Shown here piece by piece: positions 26,557-35,536 of a stretch of 64,000 nt of DNA. Numbering within the stretch: the first letter of the stretch is position 1; each line of letters starts with the position of its first letter. Origin of the DNA: Streptomyces novaecaesareae (GTDB lineage: Bacteria; Actinomycetota; Actinomycetes; Streptomycetales; Streptomycetaceae); the NCBI RefSeq assembly GCF_000716875.1, contig NZ_JNWQ01000085.1:1-64000 (forward strand). The letters run 5' to 3'. Position numbers and translations under genes: made by a program. Under the pieces are notes generated by a model. That model did no database searches, had not been told where the DNA came from, and worked only from the letters and a program-made list of their open reading frames with translations.

Positions 26557-27923
26557 TGGCCGAGCCGTCGTCCGCCCTGCCCGAGCCCCCCGGCGCGGCC
26601 GCCGACGCCGCCGTGGCCCGCATCCTGGCGGCCACCGTCCACCCGCCGACCGGCGCCCCGCGCGGCGTGGTGGTGGACTCGCCGCCCGGCGCCGGGAAGT
26701 CGACGCTCGTGGTGCGGGCCGCCCGCGAGCTGGTCGAGGCCGGCGAGCGGCTGATGATCGTCGCCCAGACCAACAGCCAGGTGGACGACCTGGTCGGCCG
26801 ACTGGCCGAGAAGGCCCCGGAGTTGACGATCGGCCGACTGCACGCCGCGGACACCCGGCCCGGCCCGGAGGTGCTGAGGCACGCCAACGTCACGCCCTCC
26901 GACAAGGTCGCCGACCTGGTCGAGCACGACGTGGTGATCTCCACGTCGGCCAAGTGGCAGTGGGTGCGCACCGAGGCGCCGTGGCGGCACGCGATCGTCG
27001 ACGAGGCGTACCAGATGCGCTCGGACGCCCTGCTCGCGGTGGCCCGGCTGTTCGAACGGGCGCTGTTCGTCGGCGACCCGGGCCAGCTGGACCCGTTCAC
27101 CGTGGTCGGCACCGAGCAGTGGGCCGGCCTGTCGTACGACCCGTCCGGCAGCGCCGTGGTCACCATGCTGGCGCACAACCCGCAGATCGCGCCGCACCGG
27201 CTGCCGGTCTCCTGGCGGCTGCCCGCCAGCGCGGCGCCGCTGATCTCGCGGGCCTTCTACCCGTACACCCCGTTCCGCTCCGGCACCGGCCCCGACGACC
27301 GCCGGCTGACCGCCGCCGTCCGCCCCGACGGCTCGGCCCTGGACGCGGTGATCGACCGGGCCGCCGAACACGGCTGGGCGCTGCTGGAGCTGCCCGCCCG
27401 GCACACCGTACGGACCGACCCGCAGGCCGTGGCCGCGGTCGCGGCGACCGTCCGCCGGCTGCTGGAACGCGGGCTGACGGCCCACTCCGAGCAGGGCGAG
27501 GCGCCGCTCACCGCGGACCGGATCGCCGTCGGCACCGCCCACCGCGACCAGGCGGCGGCGGTGCGCGCGGCGCTGCTCAGGGCTGGCGTCCCGGTGGACG
27601 GCGCGGCCGGGCCGGCCGTCACGGTGGACACCGCGAACCGACTGCAGGGCCGCGAGTACGACGTCACCGTGGTCCTGCACCCGCTCTCCGGCCGCCCAGA
27701 CGCGACGGCCTTCCACCTGGAGACCGGTCGGCTCTGCGTGCTCGCCTCCCGGCACCGGCACGCCTGCATCGTGGTGGCCCGGGCCGGGATCGCCGAGCTG
27801 CTGGACGAGCACCCGTCCACCGAGCCGGTGCAGTTGGGGGTCCCGGTGGCCTTCCCGGACGGCTGGGAGGCCAACCACCAGGTGCTGCACCACCTGAGCG
27901 GCCACCGGGTCCACCTGCGCTGA
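26556..27923 (+). CDS. SF1 (Upf1/Dna2-like) helicase
   Basis: 455 residues. Walker A is DSPPGAGKST (Lys48), motif Ia lies in IVAQTNSQVDDLV, motif II is IVDEAYQM (Asp149, Glu150), and motif III is GDPGQLDPF. Motif IV/V residues lie in VSWRLP and TVDTANRLQGREYDVTVV, and motif VI in LCVLASRHRHACIVV. GDPGQL and the QGREYD motif place it with SF1B DNA2/NAM7-type ATPases. It lacks its own nuclease domain, which is supplied by the first gene. Its ATG overlaps the previous stop (TGATG). Confidence 0.85.
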   Translation: MAEPSSALPEPPGAAADAAVARILAATVHPPTGAPRGVVVDSPPGAGKSTLVVRAARELVEAGERLMIVAQTNSQVDDLVGRLAEKAPELTIGRLHAADTRPGPEVLRHANVTPSDKVADLVEHDVVISTSAKWQWVRTEAPWRHAIVDEAYQMRSDALLAVARLFERALFVGDPGQLDPFTVVGTEQWAGLSYDPSGSAVVTMLAHNPQIAPHRLPVSWRLPASAAPLISRAFYPYTPFRSGTGPDDRRLTAAVRPDGSALDAVIDRAAEHGWALLELPARHTVRTDPQAVAAVAATVRRLLERGLTAHSEQGEAPLTADRIAVGTAHRDQAAAVRAALLRAGVPVDGAAGPAVTVDTANRLQGREYDVTVVLHPLSGRPDATAFHLETGRLCVLASRHRHACIVVARAGIAELLDEHPSTEPVQLGVPVAFPDGWEANHQVLHHLSGHRVHLR

Positions 27924-27931
27924 GCGCCGGG

Positions 27932-28246
27932 TCAGTCCTCGGTCTCGCAGACGGCGTAGGCCACCACGGAGCCTCGCTCCGCCTGGGCGCTCCACCCGGT
28001 CGCGTCGGCCGTCGGCGCGTTGACGCGGACCGGGCCGTCCGTGTCGGGGCGGAGCCGGTAGCCGCCGCCGGTCAGGTGGGTGCCGGGCGGGCAGGTCGCC
28101 GTGGAGAGGCCGCCCGGGGCGCTCGGTGGGCCGGTGACCACCTTCGCCGTCTCGGCGGCGAAGGCCGCCGGGGCCGCGGCGAGCGAGACGGGCAGGGCGA
28201 GCGAGAGGGGCAGGGTGAGGGCCGCGAGGGCTGCTCGGAGGCGCAC
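27932..28246 (-). CDS. Small secreted protein
   Basis: 104 residues. The start GTG 28246 has GGGAG upstream; residues 1-32 form a signal peptide ending AAPAAFAAET. The mature part, about 70 residues, has two Cys (TCPPGTHLTGGG and YAVCETED) that could form one disulfide. Function unknown. Stops of this gene and the helicase are only eight bases apart. Confidence 0.72.
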   Translation of the reverse strand: MRLRAALAALTLPLSLALPVSLAAAPAAFAAETAKVVTGPPSAPGGLSTATCPPGTHLTGGGYRLRPDTDGPVRVNAPTADATGWSAQAERGSVVAYAVCETED

Positions 28247-28480
28247 GGGGACTCCCGGGTCGTCTGGGGTGACTGGATGCACCAGGACCAACCGGTTCGC
28301 ATGCGACCAGGTCACGTCGCGCCCGTAGCGCGCCGCCAGCGCGCGCCGGGGAATAGCGCCCGCACGCGCACCGTTCCGTTACCGGCCGTCGCCGCGAGAC
28401 AATGGACGACGGCCACAACCCGGGCGGCGCAGCCCGGAGCAGCTCCGCCCCGCCCACCGAGACCCCGGAGGTGTCCGTCC

Positions 28481-28837
28481 ATGCCCGACTCCCCTGCAGA
28501 GTCGACCGAGCCGACCAGGCGTCGGCGCCCGGCACAGCTGCTGTTCGAGCCGCAGTCCGCCGAACCGGAGCCGGAACGATTCTTCGACCTGGAGTCGATC
28601 GCCGACCCCGCGGAGCTGCTGCGCCGCTCCACCGAGCTGGCCCTGGCCTTCCGGGCGGCCGCCGAGCGGGCCACGGACTTCCAGGCGGTCGCCGCCGCGC
28701 AGCTCGCCGACCCCCGCCGCTTCGACGCGCTGTCGGACGCCGAGATCGCCCTGCGGGCGGACTGGACCCCGGACTACGCCGCCAAGATGATCGAGTACGG
28801 CCGCACCCTGCTCCAGCCGCGCCGCCACGAGGACTGA
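28481..28837 (+). CDS. Small acidic/helical hypothetical protein
   Basis: 118 residues. ATG 28481 has GGAGGTG upstream. After a basic Pro/Arg N-terminus, the segment LESIADPAELLRRSTELALA to LQPRRHED is predicted helical, with alternating Ala/Leu and acidic residues. No family recognised. A long perfect palindrome follows the stop. Confidence 0.7.
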   Translation: MPDSPAESTEPTRRRRPAQLLFEPQSAEPEPERFFDLESIADPAELLRRSTELALAFRAAAERATDFQAVAAAQLADPRRFDALSDAEIALRADWTPDYAAKMIEYGRTLLQPRRHED

Positions 28838-28844
28838 CCGTCGG

Positions 28845-28866
28845 GCCGCTGGCATATGCCAGCGGC
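28845..28866. promoter_or_regulatory. Perfect 22-bp palindrome with CTGGCATATGCCAG core
   Basis: A perfect palindrome centred on CATATG, eight bases after one stop and about 85 bp before the next start. Its 14-bp core differs by one base from the inverted repeat at 11709-11724. It could terminate the upstream gene or, given the match elsewhere, bind a dimeric regulator of the next gene. Confidence 0.5.
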
Positions 28867-28951
28867 GGAGGGTACGCGACGCCACGCCGCCGTGTCCGGC
28901 GAACGGCGCTTTCCGCCACACCGGGGCGGCGAACGGCGCAGGCTGCTGCGC

Positions 28952-29509
28952 GTGGACATCTGGACGCACCAGTCGGTGGAGTACGTCAGCGCGGCCGGGG
29001 AGGCCTGGCTCGCCTCCGCCAGCGAGTACCCGCGCAGCATGCGAGCCCTCTGGGAGAGCCGCCCGTGGGCGCCCTCGGTGCTGCCCTGCGGGCGGGCCTT
29101 CGACGTGATCAGCATGCCGGCGCTGTTCGGCCGCCGGGTGCTGGACGAGCTGTGGGCCTCCGGGCCGGGCTGCGGCCCGGTCGCGAGCCACCGGGGGCGG
29201 ACCCTGCTGTTCGTCCAGCCGGGCGCGGCGCCCCGGCTGCGCCGGCTGCTGGCCTGGGAGGAGTGGGCCCGGGACGTGCCGCCGCTGCTGTGCCACGGCA
29301 AGGGCGACACGGTGACCGTGCCGCCGCTGCAGCGGATGGTGAACAGCCCGGACTCCCCCGGCCGGGGCGCCGGCCGCTGGATCATCGCCCCGGAGGACCG
29401 CGAGCCCTGGCTGCCCGGCGCCTCGGTGGTGCTGTGGGCCTGCGTACGGGCGGCGCGGGAGCCGGGCGCGCCGGTTCCCGCCGGGGCGGCGGTCGTGACC
29501 GGCGGGTGA
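28952..29509 (+). CDS. Conserved actinobacterial protein, distant paralog of 20356-20868
   Basis: 185 residues starting at GTG 28952 (VDIWTHQSVEYVS); an upstream ATG at 28856 overlaps the palindrome and adds an Arg-rich stretch unlike a protein domain. Segments VLPCGRAFDVISMP, GPVASHRGRTLLFVQPG and RWIIAPEDREPWLPG recur in loose form in the protein at 20356-20868. Relatives are sometimes named primase/polymerase-like; no metal-binding triad is evident here. Function unknown. Confidence 0.7.
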   Translation: MDIWTHQSVEYVSAAGEAWLASASEYPRSMRALWESRPWAPSVLPCGRAFDVISMPALFGRRVLDELWASGPGCGPVASHRGRTLLFVQPGAAPRLRRLLAWEEWARDVPPLLCHGKGDTVTVPPLQRMVNSPDSPGRGAGRWIIAPEDREPWLPGASVVLWACVRAAREPGAPVPAGAAVVTGG

Positions 29510-29577
29510 ACGGAGGAAGGCCGGTATTCGATTTTGGCTGGGCCGCGCGGCGCTGCTAGAGTCTTCTCTGTCAGCAG

Positions 29578-29651
29578 GCGCCGCTAGCTCAGTTGGTTAG
29601 AGCAGCTGACTCTTAATCAGCGGGTCCGGGGTTCGAGTCCCTGGCGGCGCA
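29578..29651 (+). tRNA. tRNA-Lys (CTT), copy 1
   Basis: 74 nt. The acceptor GCGCCGC pairs with GCGGCGC, with discriminator A. The anticodon loop CTCTTAA gives anticodon CTT (codon AAG). CCA is not encoded. TAGAGT at 29557-29562 lies exactly 21 nt before the 5' end, with TTGGCT 17 bp further up (29534-29539). The 3' flank CAGACAGCCGGAAGGCC is shared with copies 2 and 3. It is convergent with pgi. Confidence 0.96.
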
Positions 29652-29692
29652 CAGACAGCCGGAAGGCCCCGGAGCGGACGGCCCGGTCGGGC

Positions 29693-31354
29693 TCAGCGGC
29701 CGCGCAGCGCGCGGTAGCGGGCGACCAGCTCGGCGGTGGAGCTGTCCAGTTGCTCGGCGCCCTCGCCGGTCAGCAGCACCGGCTCGATCCGCTTGGCGAG
29801 CACCTTGCCCAGCTCGACGCCCCACTGGTCGAAGGAGTCGATGTTCCAGATCGCGCCCTGGACGAACACCTTGTGCTCGTACAGCGCGACCAGCTGGCCG
29901 AGCACCGAGGGGGTCAGCTCGCCGGCCAGGATCGTGGTGGTCGGGTGGTTGCCCTTGAAGGTCTTGTGCGGGACGAGCTCGGCCGGCACGCCCTCGGCCG
30001 CGACCTCCTCCGGGGTCTTGCCGAAGGCCAGCGCCTGGGTCTGGGCGAAGAAGTTGGCCAGCAGCAGGTCGTGCTGGGCGACCAGGCCCGGGAGCAGGTC
30101 GGCGACGGGCTTGGCGAAGCCGATGAAGTCGGCCGGGATCACCTTGGTGCCCTGGTGCAGCAGCTGGTAGTAGGCGTGCTGGCCGTTGGTGCCGGGGGTG
30201 CCCCAGACCACCGGGCCGGTCTGCCAGTCCACCGGGGTGCCGTCGCGGGTCACCGACTTGCCGTTGGACTCCATGTCCAGCTGCTGCAGGTAGGCGGTGA
30301 ACTTGGACAGGTAGTGCGAGTACGGCAGCACCGCGTGCGCCTGGGCGTCGAAGAACGCGCCGTACCAGACGCCCAGCAGGCCGAGCAGCAGCGGGACGTT
30401 CTCCTCCGGCGGGGCGGTGCGGAAGTGCTCGTCGACCAGGTGGAAGCCGTCCAGCATCTCGCGGAAGGCGTCCGGGCCGATCGCGATCATCAGCGAGAGG
30501 CCGATCGCCGAGTCGTAGGAGTAGCGGCCGCCGACCCAGTCCCAGAACTCGAACATGTTGGCGGTGTCGATGCCGAAGTCGTGCACGCCCTGGGCGTTGG
30601 TGGACAGCGCGACGAAGTGCTTGGCCACCGCCTCGGTGCCGGCGCCGAGGCCGTCGAGCAGCCAGTCGCGGGCGGAGACCGCGTTGGTGATGGTCTCGAT
30701 GGTGGTGAAGGTCTTCGAGGCCACGATGAACAGCGTCTCGGCCGGGTCGAGGTCGCGGACGGCCTCGTGCAGGTCGGCGCCGTCCACGTTGGAGACGAAG
30801 CGGACGTCGAGGTCGCGCTTGGCGTACGAGCGGAGCACCTCGTAGGCCATCGCGGGGCCGAGGTCGGAGCCGCCGATGCCGATGTTGACGACGGTGCGGA
30901 TCGGCTTGCCGGTGTGGCCCTTCCACTCGCCGCTGCGGACGCGGTCGGCGAAGGCGGCCATCTTGTCGAGGACCGCGTGCACGGCGGGCACCACGTTCTC
31001 GCCGTCGACCTCGACCACGGCGCCGCGCGGGGCGCGCAGCGCGGTGTGCAGGACGGCGCGGTGCTCGGTGTTGTTGATCTTCTCGCCGCGGAACATCGCG
31101 TCCCGCAGTGCGGCGACCCCGGTGGCGGCGGCGAGCTCGCGCAGCAGCTCCAGCGTCCCGTCGGTGACCAGGTGCTTGGCGTAGTCCACGTGCAGGTCGC
31201 CGACCTGCAGGGTGTAGCGGCGGCCGCGCTCCGGATCGGCGGCGAACAGCTCGCGCAGGTGGGTGTCGCCCAGCTCGGCACGGTGCTTGGCCAGGGCGGC
31301 CCACTGGGGGGTGCGGTCCAGCGGGGTGCGGGCGTCGGCGCGGGTCTCCGACAT
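29693..31354 (-). CDS. pgi: Glucose-6-phosphate isomerase
   Basis: 553 residues, converting glucose 6-phosphate and fructose 6-phosphate in glycolysis and gluconeogenesis. PGI signatures are visible: [55 protein letters not shown] and the catalytic Glu region [12 protein letters not shown]. The C-terminal signature [20 protein letters not shown] is complete. ATG 31354 has GAGGA upstream. Length matches the long bacterial PGI form. A single gene, convergent with tRNA-Lys copy 1. Confidence 0.97.
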   Translation of the reverse strand: MSETRADARTPLDRTPQWAALAKHRAELGDTHLRELFAADPERGRRYTLQVGDLHVDYAKHLVTDGTLELLRELAAATGVAALRDAMFRGEKINNTEHRAVLHTALRAPRGAVVEVDGENVVPAVHAVLDKMAAFADRVRSGEWKGHTGKPIRTVVNIGIGGSDLGPAMAYEVLRSYAKRDLDVRFVSNVDGADLHEAVRDLDPAETLFIVASKTFTTIETITNAVSARDWLLDGLGAGTEAVAKHFVALSTNAQGVHDFGIDTANMFEFWDWVGGRYSYDSAIGLSLMIAIGPDAFREMLDGFHLVDEHFRTAPPEENVPLLLGLLGVWYGAFFDAQAHAVLPYSHYLSKFTAYLQQLDMESNGKSVTRDGTPVDWQTGPVVWGTPGTNGQHAYYQLLHQGTKVIPADFIGFAKPVADLLPGLVAQHDLLLANFFAQTQALAFGKTPEEVAAEGVPAELVPHKTFKGNHPTTTILAGELTPSVLGQLVALYEHKVFVQGAIWNIDSFDQWGVELGKVLAKRIEPVLLTGEGAEQLDSSTAELVARYRALRGR

Positions 31355-31549
31355 CGGTGGGTCCTCGATTCATCTGGGTGCAGAAACCGGCAGGGCCAGG
31401 CGGTGAGGCCCGAACAGTCAGGGTCTCTGTGTGCGAGGTCGTGGCGGTACTGGTGGTGCGCCGACTCCGTTGACGGCCTGCCCGGGTTCAGCCTATGCAA
31501 CCCCGGAGGGGGCCGCGCACATTCCGGGCCGCGGTGAGCGAACCCCTCG

Positions 31550-33133
31550 TCACTTCCGTTCCGAGCGCAGGTCCAGCCCGCGCAGCACCTGGTCGACCAG
31601 CTCCGGATCGGCGCCGAGTTCGCTGCGGGCGGTGAGCATCTCGCGCCGGGAGGCGGCGATCATCTCCTGCTCGACGTCCCGGGCGGCCCGCCACTGGGCC
31701 AGGCGCAGCTTGGCCTCGGCGGCCTCCTCCTCGGCGTAGTCCTCCGGGCAGAGCCGGGCCAGCCGGTCGTGCTGACGGTCGCGCAGGCGGTCGGCGACCT
31801 CGGCCGGCAGCCGGTCCTGCTCCTCCAGCTCGCCGAGCCGCTTGAGCCCGGCCTTGGCGGCCCGCCACCAGAGCTGACGGACGGCCTGCTCGTGTTTGTC
31901 CTGGTCGATGTCCAGCTCCAGCCGCTTGGCCAGCCAGGGCAGGGTCAGGCCCTGCACCAGGAGCGTGAAGAGCACCACGCTGAAGGCGATGAAGACCAGT
32001 CGGCCGCGCTCGGGGAAGTCCGCGCCGGAGTGCAGGGTGAGCGGGATGGCGAGCGCCAGGGCGACGGTGGCCACGCCGCGCATGCCGGACCACCAGAGGA
32101 CGACGCTCTCCTTCCAGCTGAACGGGGTGTCCTCCTCGTCGCCGCTGCGCAGTTTCTTCGACAGCCAGCCGGCCGGCAGCAGCCAGAGCAGCCGGACTAG
32201 GACGACCACGACGATCACCACGGCGGCGTCGCCGATGAAGCCGGTCCAGCCCCGGCCGGCCTCCTTGAGCACGGTGGCCAGCTCCAGGCCGATCAGGCCG
32301 AAGGCGACGCCGGTGATCAGGATCTCGACCACCTCCCAGAAGGCGTTGCCCACCAGCCGGTAGGAGACCGCGTCGGCGTCGGAGGCCCGTTCGGCGAGGT
32401 AGAGCGCGCAGACCACGACGGCGAGCACGCCGGAGCCGTGGATCTCCTCGGCGATGGTGTAGGCGGCGAAGGGCACCAGCAGGTTGAGCGCGACCTGCTG
32501 GGTCGGGTCGTCCAGGCGCTCGGCGAGCTTGGCGTTGACCCAGCCGAGCACCACGCCGACGATCACCGCCAGCACCGCGGACAGGACGAAGCGCAGCACC
32601 GCGTGGCCGACCGAGAAGTCGCCGCTGACCACGGCCTCGATGGCCAGCGAGTAGATGACGATCGCGGTGACGTCGTTGAAGAGCCCCTCGCTCTCCAGGA
32701 TCGCCACCAGGCGGCGGGGCAGGCCGACACTGCCGGCCACCGCGACGGCGGCGACCGGGTCCGGCGGGGAGACCAGTGCGCCGACCGCGATGGCGGCGGC
32801 GAGCGGCAGAGCGGGCAGCAGCCAGTGCACCGTGCCGGCCACCGCAACCGTGGTGACCACCACCAGGGCGACGGCCAGCAGCAGGATCGAGCGGACGTTG
32901 GCCTTGAAGTAGCGCACCGAGGAGCGCCGGGCGACCGCGAAGATCAACGGCGGCAGGACGAGCGGGAGGATGAGCTCGGGCTCGATGGAGACGTCCGGGA
33001 TCTGCGGGACGAGCGCCATGACGATGCCGAGCAGGGTCATCAGGACCGGTTGGGGCACGCCCGTCTTTCGCCCGAGCGGCATGGTGACCACGGAGGCGAG
33101 CAGCACCAGGAAGAACAGGGGCAGCTGGCCCAC
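31550..33133 (-). CDS. Na+/H+ antiporter (CPA1 family)
   Basis: 527 residues. About 12 membrane helices in the first 400, with the CPA1 ion-site segment ALVSPPDPVAAVAVAG and ESEGLFNDVTAIVIYSLA, and the basic WWSGMRGVATVALALAIP segment. The C-terminal 130 residues are cytosolic, acidic and helical, including a Lys/Glu-rich region that could sense pH. Sodium or potassium for proton exchange at the membrane is expected by family. Divergent from the oxidoreductase gene; a hairpin (GGACGGC/GCCGTCC at 33156-33174) sits just upstream. Confidence 0.92.
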   Translation of the reverse strand: MGQLPLFFLVLLASVVTMPLGRKTGVPQPVLMTLLGIVMALVPQIPDVSIEPELILPLVLPPLIFAVARRSSVRYFKANVRSILLLAVALVVVTTVAVAGTVHWLLPALPLAAAIAVGALVSPPDPVAAVAVAGSVGLPRRLVAILESEGLFNDVTAIVIYSLAIEAVVSGDFSVGHAVLRFVLSAVLAVIVGVVLGWVNAKLAERLDDPTQQVALNLLVPFAAYTIAEEIHGSGVLAVVVCALYLAERASDADAVSYRLVGNAFWEVVEILITGVAFGLIGLELATVLKEAGRGWTGFIGDAAVVIVVVVLVRLLWLLPAGWLSKKLRSGDEEDTPFSWKESVVLWWSGMRGVATVALALAIPLTLHSGADFPERGRLVFIAFSVVLFTLLVQGLTLPWLAKRLELDIDQDKHEQAVRQLWWRAAKAGLKRLGELEEQDRLPAEVADRLRDRQHDRLARLCPEDYAEEEAAEAKLRLAQWRAARDVEQEMIAASRREMLTARSELGADPELVDQVLRGLDLRSERK

Positions 33134-33260
33134 GGGGAGGTTCCTCTCGACGACGGACGGCTGAGCGCCGTCCAGGATAAATCTGACAATGCGCCCATTA
33201 GTGAAGACTCGCCGAACGACGGGTTGACCTCAAGCGCACTTCAGGTCCGAGGATCGGGAG

Positions 33261-33360
33261 CGGTCGAGCAGTCGAGCAGTCGAGCAGTGGAACGGTCGAG
33301 CAGTCGAGCAGTGGAACGGCCGAGCAGTCGAACGGTCGAGCAGCCGAGCAGCGGTCGAGA
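33261..33360. repeat. Microsatellite of GTCGAGCA octamers
   Basis: About 100 bp of imperfect tandem repeats, mainly GTCGAGCA mixed with GTGGAACG and GCCGAGCA variants, directly before the oxidoreductase start. Copy number changes would alter promoter-to-start spacing. No encoded protein. Confidence 0.88.
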
Positions 33361-33374
33361 GGGCGGGAGCAGAC

Positions 33375-34283
33375 ATGAAGGCGGTCACCGTGACGGAGTC
33401 CGGCGGTCCGGAGGTCCTGCGGGTCACCGAGGTGCCCGACCCGGAACCCGGCCCGGGCGAGGTGCGGGTGCGGGTGTACGCCGCCGGGGTGCAGCCGGTG
33501 GACCTCGCGATCCGGGAGGGGTTCCGGCCGCCGGGGCTGGCGGTCGAGCCGCCGTTCGTCCTCGGCAACGAGTTCGCCGGGGTGGTGGACCGGCTCGGGC
33601 CGGACAGCGGGGGCTGGGCGGTCGGCGACGAGGTGCTGGGCTTCCGGGTGCTGGACGGCCACGCCGAGCTGGTCACGGTCGACGCCGCCCAGCTGGTGGC
33701 CAAGCCGGCCGGGATGCCCTGGGAGCAGGCCGGCTCGCTCTCCGCCTCCGGCCAGACCGCGCACGTGGCGCTCACCCTGCTCGGGGTCGGCCCCGGCGAC
33801 ACCGTGCTGGTGCACGGCGCCTCGGGCGGGGTCGGCACGGTGGCCGTCCAGCTCGCCCGGGCCTGGGGCGCCACCGTGATCGGCACCGCGAGCGAGCGCA
33901 ACCACGACTACCTGCGCGAGCTCGGCGCGATCCCGGTCGCGTACGGGGACGGGCTGGTCGAGTGGGTCCGGGCGGCGGCGCCGCAGGGGGTGAGCGCGGC
34001 CTTCGACGCCGCCGGGCGGGGCGCCCTGGAGGCCTCGGTCGAGCTGGTCGCCGACAAGGACCGGATCGGCACCGTGGTCGACTACCCGGGCGCCGAGCGG
34101 CTGGGCGTACGGGGGCTGCGGGCGCCGCGGACGGCCGAGCGGCTGGCCGAGCTGGTCCGACTGTGGGAGTCGGGCGGGCTGCGGCTGGAGGTCGCCGAGG
34201 CGCTGCCGATGGAGAAGGCCGCCGAGGCCCACCGGCTGGTCGGCACCGGGCACGTGCGGGGCAAGGTGGTGCTGACCATGTGA
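33375..34283 (+). CDS. NADPH:quinone oxidoreductase-like (MDR family)
   Basis: 302 residues. The N-terminal GroES-like domain MKAVTVTESGGPEVLRV is followed by a Rossmann domain with VLVHGASGGVGTVAVQLARAWG. There are no zinc-binding Cys residues, so it belongs to the zinc-free quinone oxidoreductase branch. Reaction inferred: NADPH-dependent reduction of quinones or enones. ATG 33375 with GGGAG upstream. Divergent from the antiporter; an octamer microsatellite fills its upstream region. Confidence 0.9.
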   Translation: MKAVTVTESGGPEVLRVTEVPDPEPGPGEVRVRVYAAGVQPVDLAIREGFRPPGLAVEPPFVLGNEFAGVVDRLGPDSGGWAVGDEVLGFRVLDGHAELVTVDAAQLVAKPAGMPWEQAGSLSASGQTAHVALTLLGVGPGDTVLVHGASGGVGTVAVQLARAWGATVIGTASERNHDYLRELGAIPVAYGDGLVEWVRAAAPQGVSAAFDAAGRGALEASVELVADKDRIGTVVDYPGAERLGVRGLRAPRTAERLAELVRLWESGGLRLEVAEALPMEKAAEAHRLVGTGHVRGKVVLTM

Positions 34284-34396
34284 GCCCCCGGGGCCCGCGC
34301 ACAGGCACCTCCCGGGCCCTGTTGGCCCTGCCGGGCCTCCTCCGGACCGATTGTGTGTTTCGGCTGCTGACCAGGTAATGTTCTCCACGTCAGCAG

Positions 34397-34470
34397 GCGC
34401 CGCTAGCTCAGTTGGTTAGAGCAGCTGACTCTTAATCAGCGGGTCCGGGGTTCGAGTCCCTGGCGGCGCA
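34397..34470 (+). tRNA. tRNA-Lys (CTT), copy 2
   Basis: Identical in sequence to copy 1 over 74 nt, anticodon CTT, no encoded CCA. TAATGT at 34376-34381 is 21 nt before the 5' end. The downstream flank CAGACAGCCGGAAGGCC matches copy 1. It lies between the oxidoreductase and the AraC-type regulator, same direction. Confidence 0.96.
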
Positions 34471-34534
34471 CAGACAGCCGGAAGGCCGGGCACAGGTCAT
34501 TGCTGCCACCGCGGCCCGCTGACAGGCTGGCCGC

Positions 34535-35536
34535 ATGAGAGCACGCAGCGTGCTGGTCGTCCTCTACGAGGGCGTGCAGAGCCTCGACGTGACCGGCCCC
34601 GTGGAGGTGTTCACGGGCGCGGGCGCCGCCTCCGGGCGGCCGGACGCGTACCGGGTGGTCACGGCCTCGCAGGGCGGCGGGCCGGTGCGCAGCTCCGGCG
34701 GGCTGCGGCTGCTGCCGGACCTGGACCTCGCCGAGGTCGGGGCGGGCGGGACCGGGGCCGCCGGGATCGGGCCGCTGCACACCCTGCTGGTCCCCGGCGG
34801 GCCGACCACCGAGCGCCCGGACGGCGCACTGGTGGCGCGGATCCGGGAGCTGGCGGGACGGGCCGAGCGGGTGGTGTCGGTGTGCACCGGGGCCTTCCTG
34901 CTCGCCGAGGCCGGGCTGCTGGCCGGGCGCCGGGCGACCACGCACTGGGCGCACTGCGAGGCGCTGGCCCGGCGGTACCCGGACGTCGAGGTGGACCCCG
35001 ATCCGATCTACGTCCGGGACGGGCACATCGCCACCTCGGCCGGGGTCACCGCCGGGATCGACCTGGCGCTGGCCCTGGTCGAGGAGGACTTCGGACGGGA
35101 GACCGCGCTGCTGATCGCCCGTCACCTGGTGGTCTTCCTGCGCCGGCCCGGGAACCAGGCCCAGTTCAGCACCCAGCTGGCCGCCCAGGTGGCGGCCCGG
35201 CAGCCGCTGCGCGAGGTGCAGCGGTGGATCGCCGAACACCCGGAGGCCGACCTGTCGGTCGAGGCGCTGGCCCGCCGCTCGGCGCTGTCCCCGCGGCACT
35301 TCGCCCGCGCCTTCGCCGCCGAGGTCGGGGTCACCCCGGGCCGGTACGTGGACGGGGTCCGGCTGGAGGCCGCCCGCCGACGGCTGGAGGACACCGCCGA
35401 GGGCATCGAGGAGATCGCCCGCGACTGCGGCTACGGCACCCCGGAGGCGATGCGGCGCGCCTTCGTCCGGGCCCTGGCCGCCCCGCCCGCCGAGTACCGA
35501 CGCCGCTTCCACCCGAGTCACGACGGAGGACACTGA
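34535..35536 (+). CDS. GlxA-type regulator (DJ-1-like domain plus AraC HTH)
   Basis: 333 residues. The N-terminal DJ-1/PfpI-like domain has VLVVLYEGVQSLDVTGPVEVF and the nucleophile-elbow-like VSVCTGAFLLAEAGLLAGRRATTHW. The C-terminal AraC domain has two HTH units, ALARRSALSPRHFARAFAAE and IEEIARDCGYGTPEAMRRAF. It overlaps the next DJ-1 gene by one base (TGATG), so the two are co-expressed; it probably regulates that gene or the adjacent MFS exporter. Ligand unknown. Confidence 0.92.
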   Translation: MRARSVLVVLYEGVQSLDVTGPVEVFTGAGAASGRPDAYRVVTASQGGGPVRSSGGLRLLPDLDLAEVGAGGTGAAGIGPLHTLLVPGGPTTERPDGALVARIRELAGRAERVVSVCTGAFLLAEAGLLAGRRATTHWAHCEALARRYPDVEVDPDPIYVRDGHIATSAGVTAGIDLALALVEEDFGRETALLIARHLVVFLRRPGNQAQFSTQLAAQVAARQPLREVQRWIAEHPEADLSVEALARRSALSPRHFARAFAAEVGVTPGRYVDGVRLEAARRRLEDTAEGIEEIARDCGYGTPEAMRRAFVRALAAPPAEYRRRFHPSHDGGH

